A stretch of 64,000 bases of DNA from Streptomyces sp. CNQ-509 (GTDB lineage Bacteria; Actinomycetota; Actinomycetes; Streptomycetales; Streptomycetaceae). This document shows, piece by piece, positions 1 to 8,243 of the stretch. The notes under the pieces are model-generated. The model searched no databases. It saw only the letters and a list, made by a program, of their open reading frames with translations, and was not told the origin of the DNA. Positions within the stretch are counted from its first letter, which is position 1. Every line of letters starts with the position of its first letter. The DNA lies in assembly GCF_001011035.1 (NCBI RefSeq), contig NZ_CP011492.1, positions 2,177,501-2,241,500 of the forward strand, read 5' to 3'. Position numbers and translations under genes: made by a program.

Positions 1-2424
1 GTCCGCGAGGACGATGCGGTCCCCGGCGCGCGCGTCCCCCATCGCGTCCCGCAACTGGTCCGAGTCGGCGACCTCGACGGTACGGCCGGGGCCGGGATCG
101 CCGGGATCACCGCCGTCGCCGCCGTCGGCTCCGTATATCGCCGTCTCGGTGATGCTGGTCCAGTCGTTGGAGGTGTTGCCGTGGCCGACGATGCGCAGAT
201 ACCGGGCGGTGGTGTCGGCGAAGTCGTACTTCTGCGGCTGGAGCGTGGTCCCGCTGCTGGTTTGGCGGCTCAGGACCGTTCTCCACGACGATCCGTCGTC
301 GGAGACCTCGACGTCGAAGGTGTTCTTCCTGGTGTCGCCCTGGTGCCAGGCGATCGACGCCGACCCGGCGGTCTTCGCCGAGCCGAGGTCGTAGCGGATC
401 CACACCCCCTCGCCCTCGGCGGACCAGCGGGTGCTCAGATCGTTGTCGAGGGTGTTGGCGGCCACGTTGCCGTCATGGGCGCTCGCCGTGACTCCCGTGA
501 CCGGCACCGGAGCACCCGGGGAGTCCCCTCCCGGCGTGACCGGATACGTCCTGACCCAGTCGACCTCGAAGACCGCCGGGCGCAGACCGCTGTCGCCGGT
601 GAAGTTGTCGAGCTGGATGACGAGGTTCCCCAGCGGCATCTTCTGGATGTCCCCGCGGTCGGAGTTCGCGCCGTCCGCCAGCCGGAACCATTCGGCACCG
701 TCGACGTAGCCGACCAGCGCGTCCGGCGTCCACTCGAACGCGAAGTTGTGCCACTGCGTCATGTCCACGGGGCAGAGCTCGCGGTATTCCTTCTCGTCCG
801 AGGGGCTCTCCGGGTAGTGCAGGAACGCCGAGAGACACTGCGCGTCGGGGTTCGAGTACTCGACCCAGTCGTACTCCCCGTTCTTGAGCCGGTCGCCGGC
901 GGTGGGCCAGATCAGGTGCAGGGGGTGGTAGAGCCCGCCGGAGGAGCCGGTGTTCCGCGAACGGGAGCGGATCTCCCAGCGTGCGTACTGGGTGTCACGG
1001 CTCTGCCTGATCCATCCGGTGTCGCCGTTCGCCTCGCCGCGCATGGTCATGATCCCGTCCGCGACGGTGCTGTTCTTCCCGCACCTGCGGCCGTTCCCGG
1101 CGTGCCCTTCCCAGCACTGGGCCGTGCCGCCGACGGTGCCCGACGGTACGTCCCACTTCTCCGGGTCGACCGGTCCGGTGTAGTCGAACTCGTCGGAGAT
1201 CGGCAGTGGTTCGCCCCAGCCGTACCGCTCTGCCGCCTCCGTCGGGTCCCCGGCCCCCTGGCCGTCGTCGTGGGTGACGCTCAGGTCGTAGATCTCCACC
1301 TGGCCGTAGTTGTCGTCGCTGCACGGCGACGAGCGTTCGCAGTCGGCCTGGGTGTACGCGCCCGCCTTGAAGTAGCCGCCTTCGAAGTCGGCCGCGAGCG
1401 TGGTCTGCAGCACTCCGTTGTAGTACGCCTTGATCTCGCCGTCGCCGACCACGAACTTCGCCTGGAACCTGTCGCCCAGCGCGTAGTCGTCCGTCACCAG
1501 CTTGTAGTTGCTGTCGTCGGGAGAGGTGACGTAGAGCTTGCTGCCTTCCAGGCGGAAGACCGACACGTCGTCGTCGGCGTCGTGGATCTGCCCGGCGACG
1601 ACGTGCGGCTTGTCCGCGGGAAGGTCCGTGATGGCCTGGTCGATCACCATCGTGTGCGTGCCGGAGGTCGACGACCAGCTCGCCTTCGTCTCCCCGGAGT
1701 CCGTCATCTCGCGCAGCTCCGAGCGGGGGTAGTTGGACCCGCTGGTGGTGACCCCGTTGACGGCGGCGCGGAACTGGACGGCGTCGCAGTCCGGCGTGGC
1801 GGTGAACCAGGGGTCGTTCGCGTACGTGGCGAGTTCCGGCTGGTAGACGTTGGTCGGCGACTCCTCCTCGCCGACCGGCAGCCCGATGTACCAGTCCGTC
1901 AGGTCCAGCACGTCGGCCGGGTAGTCACAGGAATCGCCGCCGCCGTCGGCTCCGTACAGCGCCGTCTCGGTGATGCTGGTCCAGTCGTTGGAGGTGTTGC
2001 CGTGGCCGACGATGCGCAGATACCGGGCGGTGGTGTCGGCGAAGTCGTAGTTCTGCGGCTGGAGCGTGGTGCCGCTGCTGGTCTTTCGCGACAGGACCGG
2101 CGTCCACGACGATCCGTCGTCGGAGACCTCGACGTCGAAGGTGTTCTTCCTGGTGTCGCCCTGGTGCCAGGCGATCGACGCCGAGCCGACGGTCTTCGCC
2201 GAGCCGAGGTCGTAGCGGATCCACACCCCCTCGCCCTCGGCGGACCAGCGGGTGCTCAGATCGTTGTCGAGGGTGTTGGCGGCCACGTTGCCGTCGTCGG
2301 CGCTGGCCAGTACTCCCGCGACCGCCAATCGGGGACCCGCCTCGGCCGACGCGACGGGGTGGTAGGCGGCCGAGACTCCGAGGGCTAACAGCCCCACCAG
2401 AAGCGCACGATGTATTCGTCTCAC
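1..2424 (-). CDS. Secreted multimodular polysaccharide-degrading enzyme (F5/8C-PL7-GH16-F5/8C-PL6), 3' end outside window
   Basis: The frame is open from a GTG at 2424 to the window edge (about 808 codons) and begins with a signal peptide (residues 1-27: RRIHRALLVGLLALGVSA, then ASA). Residues about 35-161 form a discoidin/F5-8C carbohydrate-binding module. Residues about 167-384 match family 7 alginate lyases (LTDWYIGLPVGE, YPRSELREM, the QIH motif, YFKAGAYTQ). Residues about 395-627 look like a GH16 beta-jelly roll with the catalytic pattern EYDWVE at 517-522. A second, nearly identical F5-8C module follows at about 642-768. The last residues (RTVEVADSDQLRDAM, AGDRIVLAD) resemble the start of a PL6/chondroitinase-B beta-helix. 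I infer extracellular degradation of alginate or a mixed algal glycan. The module calls rest on motifs, and the C-terminus is unseen. Confidence 0.85.
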   Translation of the reverse strand, partial: MRRIHRALLVGLLALGVSAAYHPVASAEAGPRLAVAGVLASADDGNVAANTLDNDLSTRWSAEGEGVWIRYDLGSAKTVGSASIAWHQGDTRKNTFDVEVSDDGSSWTPVLSRKTSSGTTLQPQNYDFADTTARYLRIVGHGNTSNDWTSITETALYGADGGGDSCDYPADVLDLTDWYIGLPVGEEESPTNVYQPELATYANDPWFTATPDCDAVQFRAAVNGVTTSGSNYPRSELREMTDSGETKASWSSTSGTHTMVIDQAITDLPADKPHVVAGQIHDADDDVSVFRLEGSKLYVTSPDDSNYKLVTDDYALGDRFQAKFVVGDGEIKAYYNGVLQTTLAADFEGGYFKAGAYTQADCERSSPCSDDNYGQVEIYDLSVTHDDGQGAGDPTEAAERYGWGEPLPISDEFDYTGPVDPEKWDVPSGTVGGTAQCWEGHAGNGRRCGKNSTVADGIMTMRGEANGDTGWIRQSRDTQYARWEIRSRSRNTGSSGGLYHPLHLIWPTAGDRLKNGEYDWVEYSNPDAQCLSAFLHYPESPSDEKEYRELCPVDMTQWHNFAFEWTPDALVGYVDGAEWFRLADGANSDRGDIQKMPLGNLVIQLDNFTGDSGLRPAVFEVDWVRTYPVTPGGDSPGAPVPVTGVTASAHDGNVAANTLDNDLSTRWSAEGEGVWIRYDLGSAKTAGSASIAWHQGDTRKNTFDVEVSDDGSSWRTVLSRQTSSGTTLQPQKYDFADTTARYLRIVGHGNTSNDWTSITETAIYGADGGDGGDPGDPGPGRTVEVADSDQLRDAMGDARAGDRIVLAD
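121..500 (-). repeat. F5/8C module repeat, downstream copy
   Basis: This DNA encodes the second discoidin module of the secreted lyase. It is almost identical in DNA to 1942-2321, at a constant offset of 1,821 bp. The scattered differences include atcg versus cagc near the 121 end and cgtcatgg versus cgtcgtcg near the 500 end. Confidence 0.85.
1942..2321 (-). repeat. F5/8C module repeat, upstream copy
   Basis: First discoidin module of the lyase, the partner of 121-500. The near-identity at DNA level points to recent intragenic duplication or ongoing gene conversion. The pair is a possible substrate for deletion of the PL7-GH16 segment between them. Confidence 0.85.
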
Positions 2425-2615
2425 AGGGCCTCACTGTGGTTGAGGGGATGACCTGCCGGGCTTCAGAATCCGGGCCACGCTGTCAGACACGGGCGGGGAC
2501 CGGTCCCCGAACGCCGCACCCGGATGCCGTCAAGGGGATGCGGGCCGCGCGTTGCGATGAGTCCCCCGGAGTTCGCCGGTCTTACTGTCGAACCCCTTAC
2601 CGAGGAGGACGTGCG

Positions 2616-3182
2616 ATGCGCAGCGTGACGTATTCGATGGCTGTTTCACTCGACGGCTTTGTCACCGGACCCGACGGCGGCATCGACTGGGGGGCACCCA
2701 GCGAGGAGGTCTTCCGCCACTCCATCGAGGAGATCCAGGACGTGGGCGTTCATCTGATGGGGCGGCGGCTCTACGAGACGATGCTCTACTGGGAGACCGC
2801 CGCGCAGGACCCCTCCTCCCTCAGCGAGACGGAGCGGGAGTGGATCAGGTTGTGGAACCCGCTGCCCAAGGTGGTGTTCTCCCACACGCTGACGGAGGTC
2901 GAGGGCAGCGCGCGGCTGGCCTCCGGAGGGCTGGCCGAGGAGATCGCGCGGCTGCGTGAGGAGCCGGCTGAGGGGGACATCGCGATCGGCGGGGCGACGC
3001 TCGCCGCGGAGGCGGCGGAGCTGGGGCTGATCGACGAGTACCGGATCAGGGTGAACCCGGTGCTGCTCGGCGGCGGCACGCCGTTCTTCGCCCGTATCGA
3101 GCGCCAGGTGGACCTCGAACTGGTGGAGACCCGCACCTTCGACTCCGGCGTCGTCTACCTCCACCACCGCGTACGCCGCTAG
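2616..3182 (+). CDS. Dihydrofolate reductase-like (RibD C-terminal fold) protein
   Basis: A 188-residue protein of the RibD-C/DHFR-like family found in many actinomycete genomes as a probable NADPH-dependent reductase of unknown substrate. It opens with the family signature MAVSLDGFVTGPDG and ends with IDEYRIRVNPVLLGGGTPFF, the second conserved block. I chose the ATG at 2616 because GAGGAGG lies about 8 nt upstream; the frame is open further upstream without homology. Its stop overlaps the stop of the convergent Nudix gene. The 191 bp between it and the secreted lyase hold GC-rich inverted repeats but no gene. Confidence 0.85.
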   Translation: MRSVTYSMAVSLDGFVTGPDGGIDWGAPSEEVFRHSIEEIQDVGVHLMGRRLYETMLYWETAAQDPSSLSETEREWIRLWNPLPKVVFSHTLTEVEGSARLASGGLAEEIARLREEPAEGDIAIGGATLAAEAAELGLIDEYRIRVNPVLLGGGTPFFARIERQVDLELVETRTFDSGVVYLHHRVRR

Positions 3183-3658
3183 CCGCCCGCGGCGCTGCTC
3201 CAGGGGCCGTCCGGGGCGAGGTCGGCGAGGACGGCCTTCAGGTGCGGGGGTTCGAGCGGGTCGGGGAGTGCGGGGATGTCGGGCCAGGCGATCCAGGCGT
3301 GGCCGGCGAGGGTGGCCTGCTCGTCGGGGAGGAGGCCGGTGCGGCGCAGCGGAGGGCGGTCGTCGGGGTAGCGGGCGAGGAAGAAGTGCTCGGTGCCGAC
3401 GAAGTGGGTGCCCTTCCAGTGGAAGTCACGCGCCACGGGCACGCCCCGCTCCGCCACGGCGGCGGGGTCGAGCCCGGTCTCCTCGGCGAGTTCGCGCCGC
3501 GCGGCGGCGAGCGGCGTCTCGTCCGGCTCGATGCCGCCGCCGGGCGGCTCCCAGATCAGCGCACCGTCGAAGGGGTCGCGCCAGCGCAGCAGCAGTATGC
3601 GCTGGGCGGCGTCGAGGCAGATGACCCGCGCGGCGGGCCGATGGGTCGTGTCCACCAC
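3179..3658 (-). CDS. Nudix hydrolase
   Basis: A small Nudix-fold pyrophosphatase. The complete Nudix box is visible as GGGIEPDETPLAAARRELAE followed by ETGL, fitting GX5EX7REUXEEXGU with its Mg2+-binding glutamates. The substrate cannot be told from sequence. The start is one of two adjacent GTG codons (3658 or 3655), just before DTTHRPAARVICLD; the frame is open to 3751 but that stretch is not Nudix-like. The left arm of a 23-bp inverted repeat lies only 16 bp upstream of the start, so an insertion may have replaced the native promoter. Confidence 0.85.
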   Translation of the reverse strand: MVDTTHRPAARVICLDAAQRILLLRWRDPFDGALIWEPPGGGIEPDETPLAAARRELAEETGLDPAAVAERGVPVARDFHWKGTHFVGTEHFFLARYPDDRPPLRRTGLLPDEQATLAGHAWIAWPDIPALPDPLEPPHLKAVLADLAPDGPWSSAAGG

Positions 3659-3673
3659 TCCGAGGCTAGTGCT

Positions 3674-3696
3674 GTGACCGCAGAGGTCCACCGGAT
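3674..3696. repeat. Left arm of a 23-bp inverted repeat
   Basis: Begins GTGACCGCAGAGGT and matches the reverse complement of 5457-5479 at 22 of 23 positions. It lies just upstream of the Nudix start. Confidence 0.8.
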
Positions 3697-3811
3697 TGCC
3701 GGCGGCTTCCTGTCGTGCGGCGCGCTTGTCTGTCCGGGGAGGTGCACGCACGTCTGCTGGGCAAGACGGCTCGATCGACCAGGATCCTCGGTCGTGCCGG
3801 AAGCAGAGCAG

Positions 3812-4528
3812 CTACCGGCGGCGGCAGAGGAACTCACCGTGCGTCGGTGTGCGGGACGCGCGCGAGACGATGTCGAAGCCGGCCCGCTCCAGCATGCCCT
3901 CCAGGATCCAGGCGTAGGTGGAGAACTCCTCCCGAACGTGCGCCTCGAAGTCCGCCCGGGTGAAACCCCGGCCCTCGGGACGGCCCGCGGTGTCGATCCA
4001 GCGCTGCAGATGCTCTGCGGCCTCGGCGGGCTCGAAACTGAACAGGACATCCCACAGGTAGAAGGTGCCGCCCGGCCGCAGCATGCCGGCCGCGTTGAGG
4101 AGCGCCTGCAGTTTCCAGAAGTCCGGGAGCTGGTGCAGGGCCGACTTGGTGGTCACCACGTCGGCGGGCCCCGCGCGGTGGGCGTAGTCGAGGAACCCGG
4201 CCCGGTGCCAGTGTGCGCTGACACCGACCCGTTCCGCCCTGGCCTGGGCGAAGGCGAGCATCTCCTCCGAGACCTCGACGCCGTGGGCCTCGGCCCCGCG
4301 CCGTGCCGCCTGCACCACCAGCGAGCCGGTGCCGCAGGCCAGATCGACCAGGCGGCTGCCCCTGACGACGCCGAGCCGGTCGAGCAGCGCGTCGTCGGCG
4401 TCCGGGTCGGTGCCCTGGTTGCGGTCGTAGGCGGCCACCGCGGCCGGGCTGCCCAGGTCGACGCCGACGGGCGCGTATTCGCGGAAGAACCAGGCGGGGC
4501 GTGGGCGAGTGGTGTCGCTTCGTGGCAT
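3812..4528 (-). CDS. Class I SAM-dependent methyltransferase
   Basis: A 238-residue Rossmann-fold methyltransferase. Motif I reads LVDLACGTGSL, followed by an acidic post-I position (HGVEVSEEMLAFAQA), and the later motif MLRPGGTFYLWDV is typical of small-molecule methyltransferases. The substrate is unknown. I chose ATG 4528 because the upstream in-frame extension (MLRMLPLP...) is not family-like. It is divergent from the LysR gene 74 bp away and lies inside the inverted-repeat-bounded segment, so it is the likely LysR target. The start abuts an inverted repeat, GACCTG-N15-CAGGTC. Confidence 0.85.
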   Translation of the reverse strand: MPRSDTTRPRPAWFFREYAPVGVDLGSPAAVAAYDRNQGTDPDADDALLDRLGVVRGSRLVDLACGTGSLVVQAARRGAEAHGVEVSEEMLAFAQARAERVGVSAHWHRAGFLDYAHRAGPADVVTTKSALHQLPDFWKLQALLNAAGMLRPGGTFYLWDVLFSFEPAEAAEHLQRWIDTAGRPEGRGFTRADFEAHVREEFSTYAWILEGMLERAGFDIVSRASRTPTHGEFLCRRR

Positions 4529-4602
4529 GACCTGTTTGTAGGGTCCGGGCAGGTCCGACGGCAACGGCAACATCCGCAGCATGGCGTTCCGGGAGGTGAA
4601 AG
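4529..4602. promoter_or_regulatory. Divergent methyltransferase/LysR control region
   Basis: A 74-bp intergenic region. A perfect hexamer dyad GACCTG-N15-CAGGTC (4529-4534 and 4550-4555) touches the methyltransferase start and could be the LysR site. A strong GGGAGGTGA ribosome binding site precedes the LysR ATG. Confidence 0.45.
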
Positions 4603-5523
4603 ATGCAGGACCACGACCAGTACCGCCTCTTCCTCCATCTCGCCTCCACGCTGAGCTTCACCCGCACCGCGGCCGACTGCCACGTCAGCCCCGCTACGTT
4701 GTCCCGTACCGTGCAGCGGCTGGAAACCTCTACCGGGCACCGGTTACTGGACCGCGGCCCACACGGCGTCGCACTGACCGAGCACGGCCACCGCTTCCGC
4801 CGCTACGCGGCCGAAGCCCTGGAGCTGTGGGGCCGTTACTGCGACGACGACCTCACACGGGACCAACTCGGCGGCCGGCTACGGGTGTTCGCCTCGGTGA
4901 CTGCCTGCCAGGGCCTGCTGCCCGACCTGCTCGCACCGCTGCGAGACGCCCATCCCCGGGTGCAGATCTCGGTGCGCACCGGTGACGCGGCAGCCGCCCT
5001 CGCGCTCCTCGACGAAGGCGAGGCCGACCTCGCCGTCGCAGCCCTGCCCTCCCGGGTTCCGGCCACCCTCCTCGCCCGCGCCGTCGCCCGCACCCCCCTC
5101 GTCCTCGTCCGGGCCGGCCCCTCACGGCCGGGCGCGCAGCTCCCTGCTCCCGACGAGCCGTTCGTACTCCCCGGACAGGGCCTGGTCCGAGACATCGCCA
5201 ACCGGTGGTTCCGCCGCCTCGGCATCACCCCCCGCATAGCCGCGGAGGCTGACGGACACGAAGCCCTGCTCACTCTGGTCGCTCTCGACTACGGCACAGG
5301 CATCATCCCCGACCTCGTCCTGCGGCACTGCAGCATCCAGCACCGGCTGCATACCGCCCCGGCCCCGTCCAGCCCCGGCGAACTCACCGTCGGCGCGTGC
5401 ATCCGGCGCACCGATCTCCACCGCCCCTTGATCGCCGCCGCCTGGGCAGCCACGGGATCCGGTGAACCTCTGCGGTCACCTCACCGGTACCGGGGGAAGC
5501 GGGCCGGGAGCGCCGGGCCGTAA
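4603..5523 (+). CDS. LysR-family transcriptional regulator (IlvY-like)
   Basis: A 306-residue LysR protein. The N-terminal winged HTH (YRLFLHLASTLSFTRTAADC, SPATLSRTVQRLE) is followed by a periplasmic-binding-like effector domain with GGRLRVFASVTACQGLLPDL and a DYGTGIIPDLVL motif, reminiscent of IlvY-type regulators. The effector is unknown. The ATG has an excellent SD (GGGAGGTGA, 5-8 nt upstream). The last 15 or so residues cross the right arm of the inverted repeat and run into flanking DNA, so the native C-terminus may have been altered by the insertion. Confidence 0.85.
   Translation: MQDHDQYRLFLHLASTLSFTRTAADCHVSPATLSRTVQRLETSTGHRLLDRGPHGVALTEHGHRFRRYAAEALELWGRYCDDDLTRDQLGGRLRVFASVTACQGLLPDLLAPLRDAHPRVQISVRTGDAAAALALLDEGEADLAVAALPSRVPATLLARAVARTPLVLVRAGPSRPGAQLPAPDEPFVLPGQGLVRDIANRWFRRLGITPRIAAEADGHEALLTLVALDYGTGIIPDLVLRHCSIQHRLHTAPAPSSPGELTVGACIRRTDLHRPLIAAAWAATGSGEPLRSPHRYRGKRAGSAGP
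5457..5479. repeat. Right arm of the 23-bp inverted repeat
   Basis: Ends CCTCTGCGGTCAC; the inverse of 3674-3696 with one mismatch. It lies inside the 3' coding part of the LysR gene. Confidence 0.8.
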
Positions 5524-5540
5524 GCGCAGGAGGCGGAGGT

Positions 5541-5563
5541 CCGGGGGCCCGGCCCCCGGTTTT
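5541..5563. terminator. Intrinsic-terminator-like palindrome between lysR and dus
   Basis: A perfect palindrome, CCGGGGGCC-C-GGCCCCCGG, is followed by TTTT. It sits between two convergent genes and could terminate the LysR transcript, and the dus transcript in the other direction. Confidence 0.7.
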
Positions 5564-5601
5564 GGGAAGGGGCGGGGGCGGGGCGGGGACCACCCCCCGC
5601 C

Positions 5602-6732
5602 TCAGCCGCCCGACGTGTCCAGTTCCGCCGCCGCGTCGACCTGCGCGCACTCGTACGGGTCCGCCAGCCAGCCCTCCGGCAGCACCACCTTGTTCCGCCC
5701 CGCCGTGCGCCCCCGCGGGCCCTCCGCGCCCTCCGGCCACGGCTGGTCCAGGTCGAGGGTGCCCAGCAGGTCGTCCAGCTCCGCCAGCGTGCCCGCCATC
5801 GCCATGCGGTGGCGCAGTTCCTTGCCGACCGAGAAGCCCTTCGTGTACCACGGCACGTGCTTGCGGAAGTCGATCACGCCTCGCCGCTCGTCGCCGAGCC
5901 ACTGCCCCAGCAGCTCCGCGTGCCGCAGCATCACCCCCGCGACCTCCTTGAGCGCCGGCCGCGCCGACGGCTCGGACGACCCGTCGAACGCCGCCACCAG
6001 GTCGCCGAAGAGCCACGGCCGTCCCAGGCAGCCGCGCCCGACCACCACCCCGTCGCACCCCGTCTCGCGCACCATCCGCAGCGCGTCGGCCGCGGACCAG
6101 ATGTCCCCGTTGCCCAGCACCGGGATCTCCGGCACGTGCTCCTTCAGCCGGGCGATCGCGTCCCAGTCCGCGGTACCGCCGTAGTGCTGGGCCGCCGTGC
6201 GGCCGTGCAGCGCGATCGCCGTCACGCCCTCCTCGACGGCGATCCGGCCCGCGTCCAGGTAGGTGAGGTGGTCGTCGTCGATGCCCTTGCGCATCTTCAT
6301 CGTCACCGGCAGGTCCCCGGCGCCGGCCACCGCCTCGCGGAGGATCGCCCGCAGCAGGTTCCGCTTGTACGGGAGCGCCGAGCCGCCGCCCTTGCGGGTC
6401 ACCTTCGGGACGGGGCAGCCGAAGTTGAGGTCGATGTGGTCGGCGAGGTCCTCGTCGGCGATCATGCGGGCCGCCCGCCCGGTGTACACCGGGTCCACCC
6501 CGTAGAGCTGGATGGACCGCGGCTTCTCCGTGCCGTCGAAGTGGACGAGCCGCATCGTCTTGGCGTCCCGCTCCACCAGGGCCCGCGTCGTGATCATCTC
6601 GCTGACGAAGAGGCCCCGGCCGCCGGAGAACTCCCGGCACAGCGTGCGGAACGGCGCGTTCGTGATCCCCGCCATGGGCGCGAGCACCACGGGCGGGGAG
6701 ACGGTGTGCGGGCCGATCTGCAGCTCGGACAT
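5602..6732 (-). CDS. dusB: tRNA-dihydrouridine synthase
   Basis: A 376-residue FMN-dependent enzyme that reduces uridine to dihydrouridine in tRNA D-loops, acting in the cytosol. The FMN TIM barrel is clear: VVLAPMAGITNAPFRTLC at the N-terminus, HIDLNFGCPVPKVTRKGGGS with the catalytic Cys, VTMKMRKGI, the ALHGRTAAQ and GNGDIWS phosphate-binding parts, then a helical tRNA-binding C-terminus. The length is normal for actinobacterial DusB-type proteins. It stands alone, convergent to the LysR gene. The 145 bp to the next gene upstream contain only GC-rich repeats. Confidence 0.95.
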   Translation of the reverse strand: MSELQIGPHTVSPPVVLAPMAGITNAPFRTLCREFSGGRGLFVSEMITTRALVERDAKTMRLVHFDGTEKPRSIQLYGVDPVYTGRAARMIADEDLADHIDLNFGCPVPKVTRKGGGSALPYKRNLLRAILREAVAGAGDLPVTMKMRKGIDDDHLTYLDAGRIAVEEGVTAIALHGRTAAQHYGGTADWDAIARLKEHVPEIPVLGNGDIWSAADALRMVRETGCDGVVVGRGCLGRPWLFGDLVAAFDGSSEPSARPALKEVAGVMLRHAELLGQWLGDERRGVIDFRKHVPWYTKGFSVGKELRHRMAMAGTLAELDDLLGTLDLDQPWPEGAEGPRGRTAGRNKVVLPEGWLADPYECAQVDAAAELDTSGG

Positions 6733-6876
6733 GGGGAACTACCTCGTTGCGTACGGGGACGGGACAGGGACGGGACGGGGACGGACCCTCCATTGTCCCT
6801 CACCGCGGGCAGGACCGCGTACGCACCGGCCCGCGGCCCCTGACCAGCGGCCCGTCAGCGGCCCGTCAGCGCGCCC

Positions 6877-7476
6877 TCAGCGGTCCCCGTCCCGCCGGAC
6901 CCGTACCGCCAGCGCCAGCTCGTCCATGTCCTGCGCCGCAGCCGCGAGCCGCCCCACGTCGGAGCTGAGGGCGCGGACCAGGACGTCCACGCCGTGCGGC
7001 TCGGAGCGGAACGCGTAGTTCAGCGAGCAGCCGAGCGTGCCGTCGCCCGGGTCGGTGAAGTAGCGCATGGCCCGCAGCCCGTTTCCCAGGTGCGGGTGGC
7101 GGAAGAGCTCCACGATCGGCGCCTCCACCGCCTCGGCGTCCATCGACCGCACCAGCTCCCGCAGCCGGTCGTTGCGCTCCCCCGCCGTCGCCAGCCCCCA
7201 CACCGCCAGCGGCACGGGCGCCTGCCGCGGGTCCGGCAGATACAGGTACAGGTCCTGTCCGGGAAAGACCGTGCCCGCGCGGGTCGCGAACTCCAGCAGC
7301 GCGTCCCGCAGCCGCGCCACCTCCTCCTCGTCACCCGGCTCGACGTCCGCGAGCGTCCACCACGCCTCCGCGAACGCCTCCGCCCACTCCGCGGGCCCGG
7401 ACCACGGCATGCCCTCCCACTGCTGCGGCACCCACAGCCACTTGGCGTCGTCGTAGTCGACCTCGATCCAGCTCAC
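6877..7476 (-). CDS. Conserved hypothetical protein, last gene of a WXG100-type operon
   Basis: A 199-residue cytosolic-type protein rich in Trp and acidic residues (WIEVDYDDAKWLWVPQQWEG at the N-terminus, LYLYLPDPRQAPVPLAVWGL in the middle). I recognise no catalytic motif. The GTG start at 7476 overlaps the stop of the preceding gene (GTGA), indicating translational coupling. Its position at the end of an operon headed by WXG100-like proteins suggests an accessory or immunity role, which is inference only. Confidence 0.75.
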   Translation of the reverse strand: MSWIEVDYDDAKWLWVPQQWEGMPWSGPAEWAEAFAEAWWTLADVEPGDEEEVARLRDALLEFATRAGTVFPGQDLYLYLPDPRQAPVPLAVWGLATAGERNDRLRELVRSMDAEAVEAPIVELFRHPHLGNGLRAMRYFTDPGDGTLGCSLNYAFRSEPHGVDVLVRALSSDVGRLAAAAQDMDELALAVRVRRDGDR

Positions 7477-8243
7477 CGGCTGCTCCTCGTCCAGCGGAAG
7501 GTGGTCATCAGGGCGTCGAAGAGCTCGACCAGCACGTCCGCGAACTGCCCCTTCGGATCGCCGTCCGCGAGCGTGCTGAACCCCACCGTCACCCACCGGG
7601 TGTCGTCCTCGGGGACAGCCAGCACGTAGTCGACGCGCCGCGAAGCGTACTCGCCGCCCTCCTCGCCGGAGCCGCGCGCGACCCGCTCGTTGCGGTAGCC
7701 GACGGACCCGTCGACGGCCGCGGGCTGCGACTTCTCCGCGTCGGCGAGCAGCCGGGCGAGGATCAGCGACGGGTCGGCACCCGTGGCGAGGGTGATCTCG
7801 GAGACGACGAACGAGGCGGCGACCGTCACGCCGTGCATCTGCTGGACGGGGAGGTAGAGGTCGAGGCCGCCGCTCTTGCGGGCGTCGGCTGCGGCCTTCC
7901 GCAGCCGGCGTACGAGCTCCAGGCGCACCTGCGGTATCCGGTCGCGCGGCATGTCGTCGGGGAGGTCGGCGACGGCCTCGTCGACGATCCGCATGATCGC
8001 CTCGTCCGTGCCGTCGCGCAGGGGGATGCGGGACCAGTTGGGCGGCAGCACGAGGGTGTAGCCGACGGCGGCGCCCTCGTCCCGGTCCTTTACGGACCTC
8101 TCTGTACGGTCCGCGGGCGCTGCCCGCCCGGACGGTTCCCTAGGCGCCGCGTCCTCCGGCCGTGCCGTACGCTCCGGCTGCCCGGCCCGTTCCGTACGCC
8201 CCGGCCGCTTGACGTAGTCGATGCGTCCCGCCTGCTCAGCCAC
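7473..8243 (-). CDS. Conserved hypothetical protein of the WXG100-type operon
   Basis: A 256-residue soluble protein. A charged, Pro/Arg/Glu-rich linker of about 60 residues precedes a globular part (GYTLVLPPNWSRIPLRDGTD ... RWVTVGFSTLADG). No transmembrane segment or known catalytic motif was seen. I chose the GTG at 8243, which overlaps the end of the membrane-protein gene by 8 nt; the upstream frame (MRRRSGARG...) is a shadow of that gene. The downstream gene starts inside its stop codon. The function is unknown; co-transcription with a WXG100-like gene is the only clue. Confidence 0.7.
   Translation of the reverse strand: MAEQAGRIDYVKRPGRTERAGQPERTARPEDAAPREPSGRAAPADRTERSVKDRDEGAAVGYTLVLPPNWSRIPLRDGTDEAIMRIVDEAVADLPDDMPRDRIPQVRLELVRRLRKAAADARKSGGLDLYLPVQQMHGVTVAASFVVSEITLATGADPSLILARLLADAEKSQPAAVDGSVGYRNERVARGSGEEGGEYASRRVDYVLAVPEDDTRWVTVGFSTLADGDPKGQFADVLVELFDALMTTFRWTRSSR

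Larger units (their letters stand above)
3674..5479. mobile_element. Putative 1.8-kb mobile cassette: methyltransferase plus LysR regulator between inverted repeats
   Basis: A 1,806-bp segment is bounded by 23-bp inverted repeats (one mismatch) and contains two divergently transcribed genes but no transposase. This architecture resembles non-autonomous passenger elements mobilised in trans. I see no clear target-site duplication outside the arms (GGCTAGTGCT on the left, CTCACCGGTA on the right). The LysR frame runs through the right arm and ends 44 bp outside it. Mobility is inference; the inverted repeat is observed. Confidence 0.45.

Noticed and set aside
181..2388. A 735-codon open frame on the plus strand
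   Set aside because: It is the antisense shadow of the secreted lyase. The minus frame has a signal peptide, PL7 and GH16 motifs; the plus frame is low complexity without homology.
3674..3696. Inverted-repeat arm as a simple terminator hairpin
   Set aside because: Its partner lies 1.8 kb away and the arm has no local complement, so a transcript hairpin is unlikely.
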